A program made the translations under genes and the position numbers. A model generated the notes under the pieces. That model worked only from the letters and a program-made list of their open reading frames with translations, was not told where the DNA came from and searched no databases. From positions 744,001 through 808,000 of the forward strand of contig LR990055.1 in assembly GCA_905147135.1 (NCBI GenBank): DNA of 64,000 bases, written 5' to 3'. Below are positions 1 to 11,754 of the stretch, piece after piece. The stretch is from Blastobasis lacticolella (lineage: Eukaryota; Arthropoda; Insecta; Lepidoptera; Blastobasidae). Each line of letters begins with the position of its first letter. Within the stretch, counting starts at the first letter, position 1.

Positions 1-128
1 GTGCCAGTGCAATTACAGGCATGGTGCATTTAGCCCTGGTATTGCAAACGTCCATAGGCTGCTGTGATTTCTTACCATCAGGCAGGCCGTAAGCTTGTTT
101 GCCACCTTGGTGGAATAAAAAAAAATTT
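1..128 (+). mobile_element. LINE 3' end (family 5), cut by the window edge
   Basis: Ends with the family-5 signature tccataggctg...accatcaggcaggccgtaagc...gccaccttgg and a poly(A) run. It is nearly the same subfamily as the copy at 52440-52610. Confidence 0.5.
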
Positions 129-309
129 GACATAGACAAAGACATAGACAGTACTTTAGTCGGATCCCCATTACATCTTTAACCAAAGGTGAGTCAGTAA
201 ATTATGATTATGTCCTAGTCCTACCAGTGACAACGCACCTCCGGTTCTGCATTTCAACCCCCAACGAAAAAAGGTGGGCGCTATAAATAGTAGAGGTTTG
301 AAGTTTGTT

Positions 310-630
310 GAGGTTTAGGGGACCCATAAAACGTTGCTCTGCCCGTGCACAAACCGGCACAAAAATAAATTTTTAATTGCTTAGACGACGTCTTTTCGTA
401 GCGATAGTACTTACATATCCTTTAGTGTGGAATGGAATGACTGGAATGGAATGAATCTGGAGTGCCTTACACCCTCTTGACAGTTTCGCTTTTCAGCCAC
501 ATGAAACTCACCAAAAAGAAAAGTAACTTTAATGTAGCTGAGAACCAAACATCCACTATCGCCACAAAATAGAATTTTTCATGTACTCGATGGCATAGGA
601 TAACCTACGGCGCCCTCAGAGTCTAAGACT
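310..630. repeat. dispersed repeat family 7, copy 1
   Basis: Shares ordered blocks with 2289-2655: tagtacttacata, cagtttcgcttttcagccaca and gataacctacggcgccctc. The middle is diverged. Confidence 0.5.
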
Positions 631-836
631 ATGTCCTAATTGGCAACGGTCGTTCGACCGTGGTCATACGACGGACGTCGCCCGACCAATAGGAGACCTC
701 AAAACCGCCCGTCGCACGTCCATTGAAAATTACCTGTACCTGTGTGTGTGTATTAGCTGTACCTGTTGTGATTTTATCTGTATGTAAATTTTATATACTA
801 TTTATTGTGCACAATAAATGTTAAATAAATGAGTTA
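631..836 (+). mobile_element. LINE-like 3' end (family 8), copy 1
   Basis: The first 90 bp (tcctaattggcaacggtcgt...) recur at 62478-62556. The right end is a retrotransposon-type tail, gtgcacaataaatgttaaat. Confidence 0.5.
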
Positions 837-838
837 GG

Positions 839-2288
839 ACAGCACCTAAGACGTGTGTCAAAAGTATTATTGAGTATTACTTACCATCAGCTATTGTAGT
901 TAAAATATGAAGTATCCTCAAATAGATTCCCACATCGCAGCCACAGCGAGCGCTTCATTAAAAACGAATTAAGTCCAGTTATAAATTACGACGTACCCAT
1001 TTGAAAACTTTAAAGTTTAACGCTCGCTGTGGCCTGTCGCTTTACTACGCAGATAATGTTGAAGACCCTATTAAGTTTGCAATAAAATAGGGTAAGAACC
1101 TCTTTTCGGTTTAATTAGGATAGCGTATGAATGACTATAATATTTAGCTGTGAATGAAATTGATATTTTATTGTAGAACTAGTTGGTCCGGCGAGATCAT
1201 TCACGTGGCGTCCTACCGCTACCCTCCCTTACGCTACACCTACCCTACTATACCCTACCCCTACAGCGACCTACCCTTTTGTGTCTTAAATACAAACTGT
1301 ACCTTAAAATTACAAATCTACCAAAATAAGAGTTAGCTGTATTCGTTTTAAAATTTTGCGCGAATGTGCAACATTTTGAAGCCTTAGATAATAATCTATA
1401 TTATATCTATAGCCAATAGGCTATATTATTGCAATTTTACAAGGGACTTAAATTTTTTTTTAAATTATTACTCGGTGATAATGAAGCTTTCTGATGGGTG
1501 CAAGAATTTTTGAAATCGGTTTAGTAGTTTTTGAGTTTATTCATTACAAAAAAAACAAACCGATAAACAATCAAAGCTTTTCTCTTTGTAATATTAGTAC
1601 AGATAAAAGAGATAAGGAGATGTGGATGTGTGAGGCTAGGGAGTTGCGTCAGGACAGAGCCAAGTGGCTGTCCAAGTCTATGCCTGCCTACCCCACCTGT
1701 AGGACGGAGGCATGAGCTTTATGTATGTTGTAGAATAGAATTTGTTCGCTTAGACCGTGACAGAAACCACGACGAGTAAGATATTACATCAACAGCCCAT
1801 AGTCTACTACAGGAACGGGACGGTTTAACTCCAAACCTAACTTTATAGTTCATAAACAAACATAATAATAAACGTCGTCATTATATGTAACTGTATAAAC
1901 AAATACAGCTTGTTAAAACAAGTACCTCAACAATTGCCATCAGGTAGCACCAGGCGTCCCTTATTTACTAGACCGATGGACAAACATTTGCCAAATCCGG
2001 GACAAATGCGTGACAATTGTCCCCACATTACAGGGGACGAACGGGACACACTCAATCATACGCCTACGTGTGTAATGGTAACATATTAGCTGATAAACAA
2101 AAATACAATCCCAGTGGGGAAATATATGGGGTTAATATTGAAAAATAATATGAGGATATAATTTTATTTTATTGGACAGATTTTTTCCACTAAGTTACGC
2201 CTACTAACATTTTTCCAATAGACTGTAGGGCGCCGGTTATTCTACGTCATCAAGTATAAGAAAAAATCCACTTTGCAGCGATAACAAA
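839..2288. other. no gene recognised; TACCC-rich tract inside
   Basis: Mostly unique AT-rich DNA, probably intron of the PH-domain gene. 1210-1280 is a degenerate TACCC/CCCTAC tract, one of four in the window (see also 35750, 47165 and, reversed, 53885). A 12-bp inverted pair ccacagcgagcg/cgctcgctgtgg sits at 940 and 1021. Confidence 0.4.
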
Positions 2289-2655
2289 AGGTTTAGGAGA
2301 CCCACAAACCCCACAAAACTTAGGTCTGTAGGCCTAGCCACAAGTTGCTCTCGCGCGCGATAAGCAAGAAAAAGTGCGACATAGGTATTGCTATCTCTTT
2401 CGTCTTAGTATTGAGAGAAAGAGACAAACGCTCTCTTGCGGCGCGAGCTTTGTCGAAATTGTGGCCTTAAATTTGAGTTTTTCTTACGATAGTACTTACA
2501 TAACCTCTTGTATGGGTTCTAGAAGTAAAAAAAAACGGGATGCTTTAATTCTCTCTTCAGTTTCGCTTTTCAGCCACATTAAAAGTCACTTTAATGAGAA
2601 GTTTTTCTTAAAGTAGTCGATGGGATAACCTACGGCGCCCTCTCAGTCTAGAACT
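2289..2655. repeat. dispersed repeat family 7, copy 2
   Basis: Counterpart of 310-630. It has an extra internal segment, 2345-2450, rich in gagagaaagagac and its complement. Confidence 0.5.
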
Positions 2656-2687
2656 TACACCTAGTAACATAAATTTATCTAGTTGTT

Positions 2688-2832
2688 GCCAGACCAACGT
2701 GTCCCGTGATTTTGGAGGTGAGCAATACAAAGATCACTAGTGATACCGCTGGCGTTGCTAATGTCTATTGTCAGAGGTGACAACTTTCCATCAGGTGGCC
2801 CACTAATCTGTATATCTACCAATTAAAACAAA
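2688..2832 (+). mobile_element. LINE 3' end (family 5)
   Basis: Contains ggcgttgctaatgtctat and actttccatcaggtggccca, the family-5 terminal blocks. The poly(A) is decayed. Confidence 0.5.
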
Positions 2833-4480
2833 AATATATCTGTCGGACATCGAAGGAATTGGTCACCAATTGCTATTGCCATAAAAAGTCAGGTGACCGT
2901 TTCCGTCGGTGCCAATACTCGTGTCGCTCAATCGCTAACAACAAAGAGCATATCGTTTAGAGAGGAGGTAGAAGGTGGGGGGCGGGCAAATTGCCTGTCA
3001 GCTTGACGGAGAACCACTCCATAGCTGTTAGGAGCTAGAACCTAGTTAGAGTTTTTATCTTACAAAGCACCTAATTTTTTAGCTTATTCGCTCTGTATAT
3101 TGATTTGGGAATGAGTAAATCGGATTATCATTTCATTTTGTTCTTTTGATCTCGAGCTTGTGCTTATCCGAAATATGTTTTGGACTTCTTTTTGGGTAAT
3201 TTGAACATATGATTTATTTATTCATAAAACAGACCAAATTAAAGGGTATTGATAATGAAAGAATACGAGATAAAATATTATAAAAAACTATACCTAAGCA
3301 TTAAATCTTAAATCTGTCTTTCATGTAAGATATGGAGACATATTATGTCTGAAATAAATGAATTTTATTTATTTATTTTTATTTTTATTAAAAATTAAAA
3401 AGTCATCCAAACCGCTGCCCCCCGGAGTTGAGCCCAGAAAGCAAAATTAAAATTTATTCGCTGTGTTTAAAGGCATATAGCGTTTGGACTGGCCTCGAAC
3501 AAGTCCTCTATTGTGCAAGTTTTAGGACGCGCCGAGTATGAAAGGAGGTGGTTCATGGTGAGATACGCCACAGTTGCACAAAGAACTTTCATTTAAACAT
3601 TTCCACCTGAAAAGATTCTCTTTGCATCGACCCACCTGGCTTTGCAGCCTTTCAGGTAGCTCACGTAACTTTTACCCCATTTCGCAACTGTTTTTCGTAA
3701 CCAGTTACAAACAGCACGTAAGTTTGTTCCAGAGAAGCTTTTCAGGAGGAGGGACCAAAGTTGGAAAAGAAAAAATTGACCAACATAATACCAGTCGCTT
3801 CTTGCGGCTCACAGTATATGCTAAATGGGTACCATTTATGCTGGCCGCCGCAGCACCGACAGTGGCATTGGAGGCTACTCAGTATTTTTAATGTTTTCTT
3901 TGGCGATGATGTAGGTAATTGTTATTGTGACGTGGTGTGCTGTAAATGTCGTTTCATTCTTTCATAATTTATTGAGCAACAGACTTGGACTAAATTTATT
4001 GGTATTAAAAACTCAAATTTGGACTTCGTACAATGGTGAAGGATTTGTCTCCAGCAAATCCTCCACCATTTTACTCCCTCTAGTCAGACTTCTCTTGACA
4101 GAGTCTTACCATCTGCAACTACTTTTCAAGTTTTCCTTCCACAGTTTGACAGCCACTGAAATATGACTCCTAGCCATTCTGGCGATCAAACTTTAAAAAT
4201 TGTTTTTAAATACACACCGCAATGTACAAAAAACTTCACGACCGCCACGAAAACGTCTGGAGCTAAAATATGCGGCTGCAATCAGGCTGTTTTAACGCAA
4301 GCAAATGACTTAATCACGGGTCCACCCGCCAAAGTTATGTTGCAGGCATACAGGAAGTCAGGAACCGAGTAAATGAGTCGACGATTTAGTGGCTAGGCTC
4401 GCCTGCCGGCACAAACGCCTCCTCCTACAATATTACTTTCGTGCGCTCTAGTGAGGGGATGACAGCGCAGGATTTATCGA
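2833..4480. other. no gene recognised; LINE tail and one short hairpin
   Basis: 3300-3390 is a LINE-type tail (tgtctgaaataaatgaattt). 4032-4070 is a hairpin with 16-bp arms (aatggtgaaggatttg, one mismatch) and a 7-nt loop. Small ORFs here show no conserved pattern. Confidence 0.4.
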
Positions 4481-4485
4481 TAAAA

Positions 4486-4706
4486 ATTCATCATCTTGGA
4501 GTTAATGTCCCGGTTGTGCGCGGTCCGGCTTTGCCTGACATTGCTGGGCACGGTCCGGTCGTGACTGACGTGGGGTGGGTTTGCTGCTGCCATGGGGCGG
4601 CCAGCGTGTCACTGTGTGCTTCCTTCCTACTTTGCTACCCCCCTCCTTTTTGACGATTGAAAGAGATATTTAATGTCCTAATCAATAAACAAATTTTGAT
4701 TTTTCT
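4486..4706 (+). mobile_element. family-4 retroelement 3' end joined to a SINE-1 stub
   Basis: 4517-4706 carries cggtccggctttgcctgaca, ggggcggccagcgtgtcact and a tail ending aatcaataaacaaattttga. It is related to 41155, 46742 and 62988. 4486-4516 is the tail of a SINE-1 (ttaatgtcccggttgtg). Confidence 0.5.
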
Positions 4707-4802
4707 CTTTTTCATGTCTACCTCTTCACTACGTTAACCCCAGACGCTCAGTCTAATGTTCTTCCCATTATGTAATCGTGTTCAATAAAATAAAATAAAA
4801 TA

Positions 4803-5120
4803 ATCATCTTGGCATTAATGTCTCGATTGTCCTCTCGCACACGTGGGCCCGGGGGTTCACCTCAACCATAATGCAGGATTTGGCAGTTCAGGTGTGGCAG
4901 GTGATAATAACAAGTGACTGCCATCTGACCTCCGTGACCCTGCTACCAAGGGAGTACACTGAATGTGCAGGTCTCATCACGATATTTTCCCTCACCGTAA
5001 GAGCATCGGTTAGTATTTAACTAATGTACTTACATAACACTGAAAAGAGTCATTGGGATTCGAACCTGGTACTTCTCGCTTACAAGTCGGCTACCGTAAC
5101 CACTCGGCTACCAACGGCTC
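4803..5120 (-). mobile_element. SINE-1 copy
   Basis: Body and tRNA-like head on the minus strand. The head (5060-5120) keeps a degraded B box around ggattcgaacctgg. Full length but diverged. Confidence 0.65.
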
Positions 5121-5272
5121 CAATCGTATTCAATGCATAACAAAATAGACCTCTTCCGATTTTCTGGTCAATTTCGTAGGTCGACATCTAACACCCTTAT
5201 TCACAAACAATATATTTGTTTAAATATAGTAGCGTAACCATGCATTCTCTAGGTGCTCGTCTGCGTTCGGTA

Positions 5273-5387
5273 CAGTCAATTTCGTTTATTTTGACGGACA
5301 CATCATGCCGATCGCCACTCATGTATTGTCAGTTGGAACCCTGTGCATTCGCGCGCACTGTGAGACCTCACACTGACGTGTCTAAAT
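5273..5387 (+). repeat. dispersed repeat family 6
   Basis: ttttgacggacaca...gcgcactgtgagacctca recurs at 16536-16645 and, inverted, at 25207-25318. Confidence 0.45.
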
Positions 5388-5849
5388 ATGGGTGTTAGAA
5401 ATTATTCGTCTCATACCAAAAAATGTACTGAGGTTTAAATTGCCACTGTTTGTGCAAGTACTTACAACTATCGACATCAAGGCGCGCTTAGGACAACACT
5501 AAGGCCACAAGGCAATGTGGAAAGCCCTTACCCCAGTTGCGGGCCTCTCGTCACACCCTCAACGGTTCTGATACTCCGTGCTTGCACTGTGTTAGTACCT
5601 AGCCACGACCTAGGCACACCTAGGCGCCTAGGTAACCTAACTGTAGCCACGCACGTGATTACGCGGCTGAAGTAGTTTCTTTGATGTTTGTACCTACAAA
5701 TTTTCTAACACTTGCCTCGACTTTGGGTAAGCTATGTTGGGTTTTAATGGCGTAGAGTGCGTTTACTTTTATGTGATTTTGTGGTTTGACAGCGTTGAAT
5801 AATATTAACCTGATTTAATAATATATAAATAATTTTTAACGAATTTGCC
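5388..5849. other. no gene recognised
   Basis: Unique DNA with clustered CCTAGG palindromes at 5609, 5619 and 5627 (and CCTAG at 5598). Confidence 0.35.
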
Positions 5850-6112
5850 AGCTATCATCATAACAGCCCGTAACAATCCACTGCAGGACTTAGGGCCTCT
5901 CCCACGAAAGGGAAGGTTATTGCCATAATCTCCACGCTTGGCAGGCGGGTTGGAGATCGCAGTGTTTAAATATAACAATGTAAAATGCTGCTGCCCATTT
6001 TCCAGATTACGGAGACTCTTGATCTTTTGCCTCGAAACCATTAGTCGCCTTGTACGACACTCACGAATGTGAGGGGTTGGTGCTATTCTACTCTGTCGGA
6101 CACCACACGGCC
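5850..6112 (-). mobile_element. family-3 repeat copy
   Basis: On the minus strand it starts ggccgtgtggtgtccgacag and ends with gtggattgttacgggctgtt and a GATGAT-like tail. Polarised, tail-bearing copies suggest retroposition. Other copies are at 14455, 24940, 28462 and 31918. Confidence 0.55.
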
Positions 6113-6586
6113 TACTGTGAATGTTTCACTGCACTTAAGACCAAACACAGTCAGGACATATGTGGTCAGAGACAAGCAGTCACGCTGATTATACAGTAAT
6201 CCGTAAGAGTTTTGTGAACTATAAGAACGTCATTGACTCCGTTGAGACTAACTGTTCCTCTGACTGTTGACTAATCTAGTGACTAGTGAGATGTCTATCG
6301 TAGACTATATAGATGCCTTAATTATTGTCCTAGTACAGGATCAACAGTCTAAACCCATCCAAGTACCAAACAATACATACACAGTAAAAAAATCATGGAT
6401 AACGCCCTATTTCCTTTCTCTTTTTCAGGTACCATTTATGATATCTTCGTCCTTCCTTTTTCTTTTTATCTTAAACATTGGACTATCACATTTTCAAATT
6501 CACAACCACAAAAAATGTACGACCTAATCGTCTATACTCCTTGAATTAATGGTTGCGATATTACAAAGAACAAACATCAGACTCAC
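6113..6586. other. intron following the PH exon
   Basis: Begins (minus strand) with GTGAGT at 6586. No repeat or further exon was recognised. Confidence 0.4.
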
Positions 6587-6994
6587 CCGCTTGTTGTCCC
6601 GGAACTTGAGCCATCCGCTGATCACGCTGTTGTCCACCTCACAAGCCTCCTCCTCCAGATCAGCCCTCCTCACCGGCAGCGGAGACCCCCCAGGACTGTC
6701 CAAGATCTCCCTCCTCCTCATAACAGGTGTACATTGCTGGGACAACCTCCCCTCGTTCACGGCATCGCTCCGGCGACCCAACACTGGCGTGCCATGAGCG
6801 GACCCTAGGATCCTTCTCGCGAGGAACGGACTTCCTTCCCACATGGGTCGCTTTTTGCACTCCTGATGAACGCATAAGGCGTCAAAGTTCGCCAGCTCCA
6901 CCGACACCCTGGTCTGTAAGCCGCTGGGGTGGGTAGTTAAGATGGTCTGCTTAGCGATGCTGCAGTGATGGTGTAGCTCGTCCTTGTGCTCCAT
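6587..6994 (-). CDS. N-terminal exon of a PH-domain adaptor (Dok-7-like?), partial gene
   Basis: One exon of 136 codons from an ATG with a good start context (aaaATGG) to a splice donor: the last codon CGG at 6587 is followed on the minus strand by GTGAGT. Residues 121-136 read DNSVISGWLKFRDNKR. This matches the opening strand of a PH domain of the Dok-7 type, where known members continue with a W-K-S-R-W stretch; a phase-0 break at KR fits. Such proteins bind phosphoinositides at the membrane and act as signalling adaptors. Before the PH start the chain is basic and proline-rich, with four (S/T)-P-x-x-x-R-R motifs at about residues 55, 69, 89 and 104. The reading frame stays open upstream of the ATG to an acceptor (ctttccag) ending at 7023, so the exon may start at 7022 with the ATG internal. 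No next exon is recognisable down to position 1, implying an intron over 6.5 kb. A real exon is likely; the family name is tentative. Confidence 0.6.
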
Positions 6995-7022
6995 TTTAGC
7001 GGCCCGAGCCCATAGCGGAGCC

Positions 7023-7060
7023 CTGGAAAGACGAATAATGGAATTAGAATCCTTTAATGG
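7023..7060 (-). promoter_or_regulatory. splice acceptor and branch-like site before the PH exon
   Basis: Read on the minus strand, the sequence has a CTAAT branch-like motif followed by a short pyrimidine run and ctttccag, ending at 7023. If used, the exon is 7022-6587 and the upstream exon supplies either a 5' UTR or the first two bases of a codon. Confidence 0.4.
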
Positions 7061-7360
7061 GACAATTAAAGACGCGTACCGACTTTATATCAGTTTAGAT
7101 TGCTCGCGTATAGCGCGGAATGAATGGACGCTACGGGGGTTCGAAATGCTTAATTTTATTTGAATTGTGCATTGAGTGGGGCTCGAAGGACCATAAATTG
7201 CATTAATGATTGTTGATGTTGAGACGTGATGTAGGGTTGGAGTGTGATTGCGAGGACTTTCTCGGTATTTTAAATCAATTGGCGTAGAAGAAAATTAAAT
7301 GCAAATTGCACTCTCTTTTGAGGAACATTTGAGAAATTATTACCATAGGTAACTATAACA
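7061..7360. other. no feature recognised
   Basis: Unique AT-rich sequence upstream of the PH exon, presumably an intron of the same gene. Confidence 0.35.
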
Positions 7361-7580
7361 CTAAGAGCCCATACAGACGTAGGTACACAATTTCTGTACG
7401 GATTGTCCCAAATGTTTATGCAAGTAAGTATATGTCAAAATATTCACGCATAATCACCACACAGTCACCGAGTCGCACCCGCACAGACGCCGTATAGCAC
7501 CCGCGTCGTCACAGTAGACTGCACGTTTTCAGTCCGAATGCTACGCGGTGACTATGCGGGCACGACGCGTACGCGTTATG
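7361..7580 (+). mobile_element. MITE-like element, copy 1
   Basis: Matches the reverse complement of 42460-42660 in order: gagcccatacagacg..., gtcccaaatgtttatgcaa, agtcaccg.gtcgcacccgc and actgcacgtttt. Confidence 0.45.
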
Positions 7581-7698
7581 TGTCCGGTTTGTAAGCAGAA
7601 ACGTATGAACGTTCCCTAAATGTAGTTTTTAACTAAGATAAAGCTTGTGTTATTGGTGCCAGAAATCGTATAATCTTATTTTTTTTTAAATGCATAAG

Positions 7699-7809
7699 TA
7701 CTTATTAGACATATAATACCCAGACCCGCAACAGAAAATAAAATTGCCCATCCGCGGATCGAACCCGGGACCTCTGCGTGACAGACCAACTGAACCACTC
7801 TGTTCGTCA
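7699..7809 (-). mobile_element. SINE-2 head fragment
   Basis: Minus-strand tRNA-like head with gaacccgggacctctgcgtg and the promoter-proximal acccagacccgcaaca segment. The tail is missing. Confidence 0.55.
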
Positions 7810-8535
7810 ATAAAAAATCTAACAAATATCCCACCGACCCCAAACCTCGCTCCATCCAGGTATAACCTTAAATATATTCCCTGCTAACCCTACCACCCTT
7901 TTGTTAAACATCTTAAACGTCTGTTTCACACTTCAGACAGCATTTAGCAGCATCTACAAGCGGGGGGTCCAAGATCACCGCTCATTTATTAAGAGGGGGA
8001 CTAGGGGGGTCTCTAATCTTCGAATGAGAGGCATTTGGGCCCGAATAGCTTTCTTTAATGAACTCTGATGTCTTCATAACTCAGGGTTGACTCATTTATT
8101 ACGGGAATAAGTAGGATTATTGTTCTGATGAGGACGAAATGGGCTTCGAGCGGTTTATTACAACGTTTTTAATGGCCGTGTCATTTGGTGCCTGTCAAAC
8201 ATTTACAGGCAAAGAGTGCAATCTGTTTATTAACCCCAACGATAAAAAGGCGTTTTAAAAGTTTGATATATGTCACTGTGGCTCTGTGTGTCTGTCTGTA
8301 GTTTTGTAGCCCGTTGAAGGACAGTTGAATTAATATGTTCCTTAGCTTTATTTCGTCAAATTCGGTTTAGTAGCTTAGAAAATATTTGACCTGGCTGATT
8401 GATAGGTGGGTTTGTCTGGACCTCCTTTGATCGGAGATTACTCGAGCTTTTCTGTCGGTCAATTTAATAATGACGTTTTTCGTCAAACAAACTGTTTTTA
8501 TTCCACTCTTAGCTAAATCGGCCAACAAACTAATA
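7810..8535. other. no gene recognised; decayed RTE-like piece
   Basis: 8275-8392 resembles the LINE segment at 28035-28210 (ttagctttatttcgtcaaat, cggtttagtagct). The rest is unassigned. Confidence 0.35.
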
Positions 8536-8715
8536 CAACCATATTTATTTATTTTTATTTAACAGTTTATTGTGCACAGGAAATACATAGTGAATAACAG
8601 GCAAAGTAATCAATGGCACAACAGGCGCTACTTATTTCTAAAAGAAATCTCATCCAGCAGGCCTAACCATATTATAATGGTTCCGTCTTCGATACTTGGC
8701 TACAAACACCATAAG
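8536..8715 (-). mobile_element. LINE 3' end
   Basis: Minus strand ends tcctgtgcacaataaactgt then taaataaa. The same tail occurs at 60690-60750. Confidence 0.5.
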
Positions 8716-9240
8716 CAGTAGACAACTAACAACCCCAACTTAACATTTCAAACAACCCCTTGCCAACCCCGACGACACAAGCACTCCAAACTGTCGTCTG
8801 ATATAAGAAAACGCCCATATATTATCCACACTGGAACTGACTTTAATAGCCCAAGGCGTATAACAGTCAGTTTAATACATAGACCCATAACCTGTCCTAA
8901 CAGACGACTAAAGCACTCCACAATCAACATAATAGAGCTAAAACGGCGCTCAACAGACGTAGAACTAAGGAAATCGTACATTAGTCGGTGCATTATTTAT
9001 TGGACTAAAACCGGATCGCGGTACTAATAACCGGTTTCGTTGTCTACATCATTGACTTTTTCAGGACCTATGTTTAAATTACGTAATATTTTTTCAATTT
9101 AAATTATGTGTAATTTTTGTTGTATTTACAAGTACGTTGTTTTGTTTTAATAAGTTGTATTGCTTTTCCATATTAAAGTCATTTTAAATTCTTATCGACA
9201 ACTTCGTAATTATGTGAGTCTCTGTGATTCTAGACACCTA
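8716..9240. other. no feature recognised
   Basis: A short minus-strand ORF (8748-8993) has no recognisable pattern. Confidence 0.35.
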
Positions 9241-9242
9241 GT

Positions 9243-9294
9243 CCGTTTTGGAGCTACGATACAGACAGACGTCTGTATCGTAGCTCCAAAACGG
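9243..9294. repeat. perfect 24-bp palindrome with a 4-nt loop
   Basis: Arms 9243-9266 and 9271-9294 (ccgttttggagctacgatac...) are exact reverse complements around agac. The right arm is the start of an RTE-like LINE remnant (tagctccaaaacgg then atttcgatgcgg). Confidence 0.8.
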
Positions 9295-9400
9295 ATAGAT
9301 TTCGATGCGGTTATTTTTATTTGAACACCAGTATCATCGAGATGGTACTTAACTTTGTTACATTCAGTTTAGGAAATATTGGAGAATATGTAGCGTATCT
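9295..9400 (+). mobile_element. RTE-like LINE remnant
   Basis: atttcgatgcgg, catcgagatggtacttaact and ggaaatatt match the better copy at 28035-28210. Confidence 0.45.
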
Positions 9401-9648
9401 GTTTGCGATATCTGTCGGTACAGTAAAGTATCACTTTATTAATCTTAATTAATTTAGTAAACAAACAATACTCGTAACATAATCATTACCTGCCGTATCA
9501 ATCATGCTACGTATTATATTTATATAAAAAATATCGCATGTGAATTTGAACGAAAACTAATGCAAATTATCAAGTTCACTAAAAATATAAATTTTACAAT
9601 CACTTACTGGCACTGATTTAACAAAAACATTGGCATATTATTGACATT

Positions 9649-9790
9649 ATGTATAATAAGTATGTATTTAAAAAGTATTTAAGTAGTATATCAGTTATCT
9701 AGCACCTATACACAATATAGCACAAGCTTTGCTTAGTTTGGGGCTAGATGGCGCTGTGTGAATTTGTACACGAATATTTGAATATTTATA
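9649..9790 (+). mobile_element. SINE-2 tail fragment
   Basis: tatcagttatctagcacc and gggctagatggcgctgtgtg identify the SINE-2 3' half. The tRNA-like head is absent. Confidence 0.6.
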
Positions 9791-11740
9791 TTTACATTCG
9801 GAAATAAATTTGTCTTTGACTTTTTCATAGGTACTGTAACGATCACTATGTACCATGAGCTCGTCACCATACAATTTATTTATATATCATATGTTTATAG
9901 TTGATAGACGTAGAAATGAATAGGCATATCATACACAGAGCAGTGTGTGATTAAAATATAGTTTGCTTATCATGATTTCTTTTAACAAAAGCTCTCAAAT
10001 ACTTAACCAAAACTTGATTTTGTATAAACTTAAATAATTTATTTGACGATAACAGAAATATTTTACTTCAAACGCACGTTACAAATTTACGCTATTGATT
10101 AGTTGAACGACAGGCAGAATATCGGAAATATTTTAAATGTTGGGGGACAAGTTATGGGACCCATGGCAAAAACAAACCACAAGTAATAGTGATGTGAAAA
10201 TACAAATACGTTTGAACGAAATATCAAAATAAATAATTGAATTAAAATAGAATTATATATTAAACGAGTCTGGAACATAATTTTAATCTACTTGTTTAAT
10301 GACTAAAATTTATTAACCTCATAGAAATTAAACCTCTCTATACTCGGTCTAATTAAACGTTACGTCGAGTTATAGTACCTAAAATGTCATTATATTGGTT
10401 ACTCATACTTCCCTACACTATAACTATTGGTTTAAATGAAATCCACATCGAATCCATTTGCTTGCGTATTTTTTTTGCATTGTTTAAATTTAATCGACTC
10501 GTTAAATAAATAAAACGTCGTAGGTATATAAAGTAAACATCACTAGCTGTGGTAACATTTAACTATTTTCGGTTTATCAGGAACAGTATGTAAAATTCAT
10601 GGATGTGCGAACGTTATAAGAGCAGTCGTTTAGACCTCATAAAATTAGAAATATTTATTTTTTGTTTGTTTGAAATATTGGACAGTGGGAATTTTGAAGA
10701 TAAGGTTTCGAAGCAAGGTGGTCAGGGCAGTAGGAACAAAACAGTCAGCCCCTGGATCGCGTCGAGTGAACATCATCGTATCCTTTTCCGTAACTAAGAA
10801 ACCCCAGGCTTTTCCAAATTTCCTCGAAAAATTCATTACAACTCGCGTGTGGTTTGATAAATTAATTTGGGCTTTATTATTTTGTGTTATTTTTAGCTTT
10901 GTGTCGTTTCTTTCGTTCTCTATCTATTTATTTAACTCCGTAGTGTCAGTCATTTGGTTTGTTATACACTTGTCTTTGTTTCTAAGTTTCTAAAGCGTAA
11001 GTTACATTCTCATTTCTTTTGTGATAGTTAGAGTATTTATTGGGGCTTTTAGAGATTTCGATGTAAGTGTGAAAGGTGATTAAAAAACAAATTTTCAGAA
11101 AAATATTACCAAATTAAATATCATCAGTACTCACCCTCACTGAATAAAAAACTATAAAACTAACCTGGGACACAATTTCGGATGTGACATCGAATACACT
11201 CTAAGAGAATGAGTTGAGCACGAATCCCGACTTGGTATTCGATGACCTAGGAGCTCTAACTAAGTCTACGTCTAGGTTTGCCGCCGAATTCTAGTACGAT
11301 TTTGACCCATGTTCCGTTTAAGAAACTTTGTGCTTTTAAAGGTTTAATGACTTTATCCTACGGACGTAAATCTCGAGTTTGGATCGAAACCTGGTCCGAG
11401 TCGTTAGCGTCCCTCATGCTAAGCACACAACTTACACGCGCGAAGTAAATAAAATTTAAATAATAGTCTCTACTTTGACTCGTGTGTCAATAGGTAGGAC
11501 CAAAATAATGCCTGACGAGATGATCGGAATATGTGTAACGGTTTGAGCGAAGTAGACAATAGGTCACTGGTTCGTTTGATGTCGAGGTTTTGCTGGACGC
11601 ATGAGCAGGACATGTGGTCTATTGTTCATGTGTTGGCCTGGTGTGTAGGTTGGAAGGAGAGCCCAGGTTTTTCCTATCGATTAGGCTATTTCTGAATCCA
11701 TTGCCGTTTCGAGTGCTGTCAAAGCTAAGTCGCATGTTTA
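9791..11740. other. no gene recognised; long AT-rich stretch
   Basis: Unique-looking sequence with no convincing exon or repeat. The ORF at 10670-10993 encodes a hydrophobic tail from a T-rich run and shows no family pattern. Confidence 0.4.
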
Positions 11741-11754
11741 TTTTATACTTTATT

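Noticed and set aside
1154..1336. 60-codon ORF over the TACCC tract
   Set aside because: Translation of a low-complexity repeat (YRYPPLRYTYPTIPYPY).
4032..4070. Hairpin resembling a terminator or miRNA
   Set aside because: Stem of 16 bp is too short for a miRNA precursor and rho-independent termination does not apply in a eukaryotic nuclear genome.
6549..6936. Plus-strand ORFs opposite the PH exon
   Set aside because: Antisense shadows of a better-supported minus-strand exon with splice sites.
10670..10993. 107-codon ORF with hydrophobic C-terminus
   Set aside because: The hydrophobicity comes from T-rich intronic-type sequence; no family pattern, no splice context.
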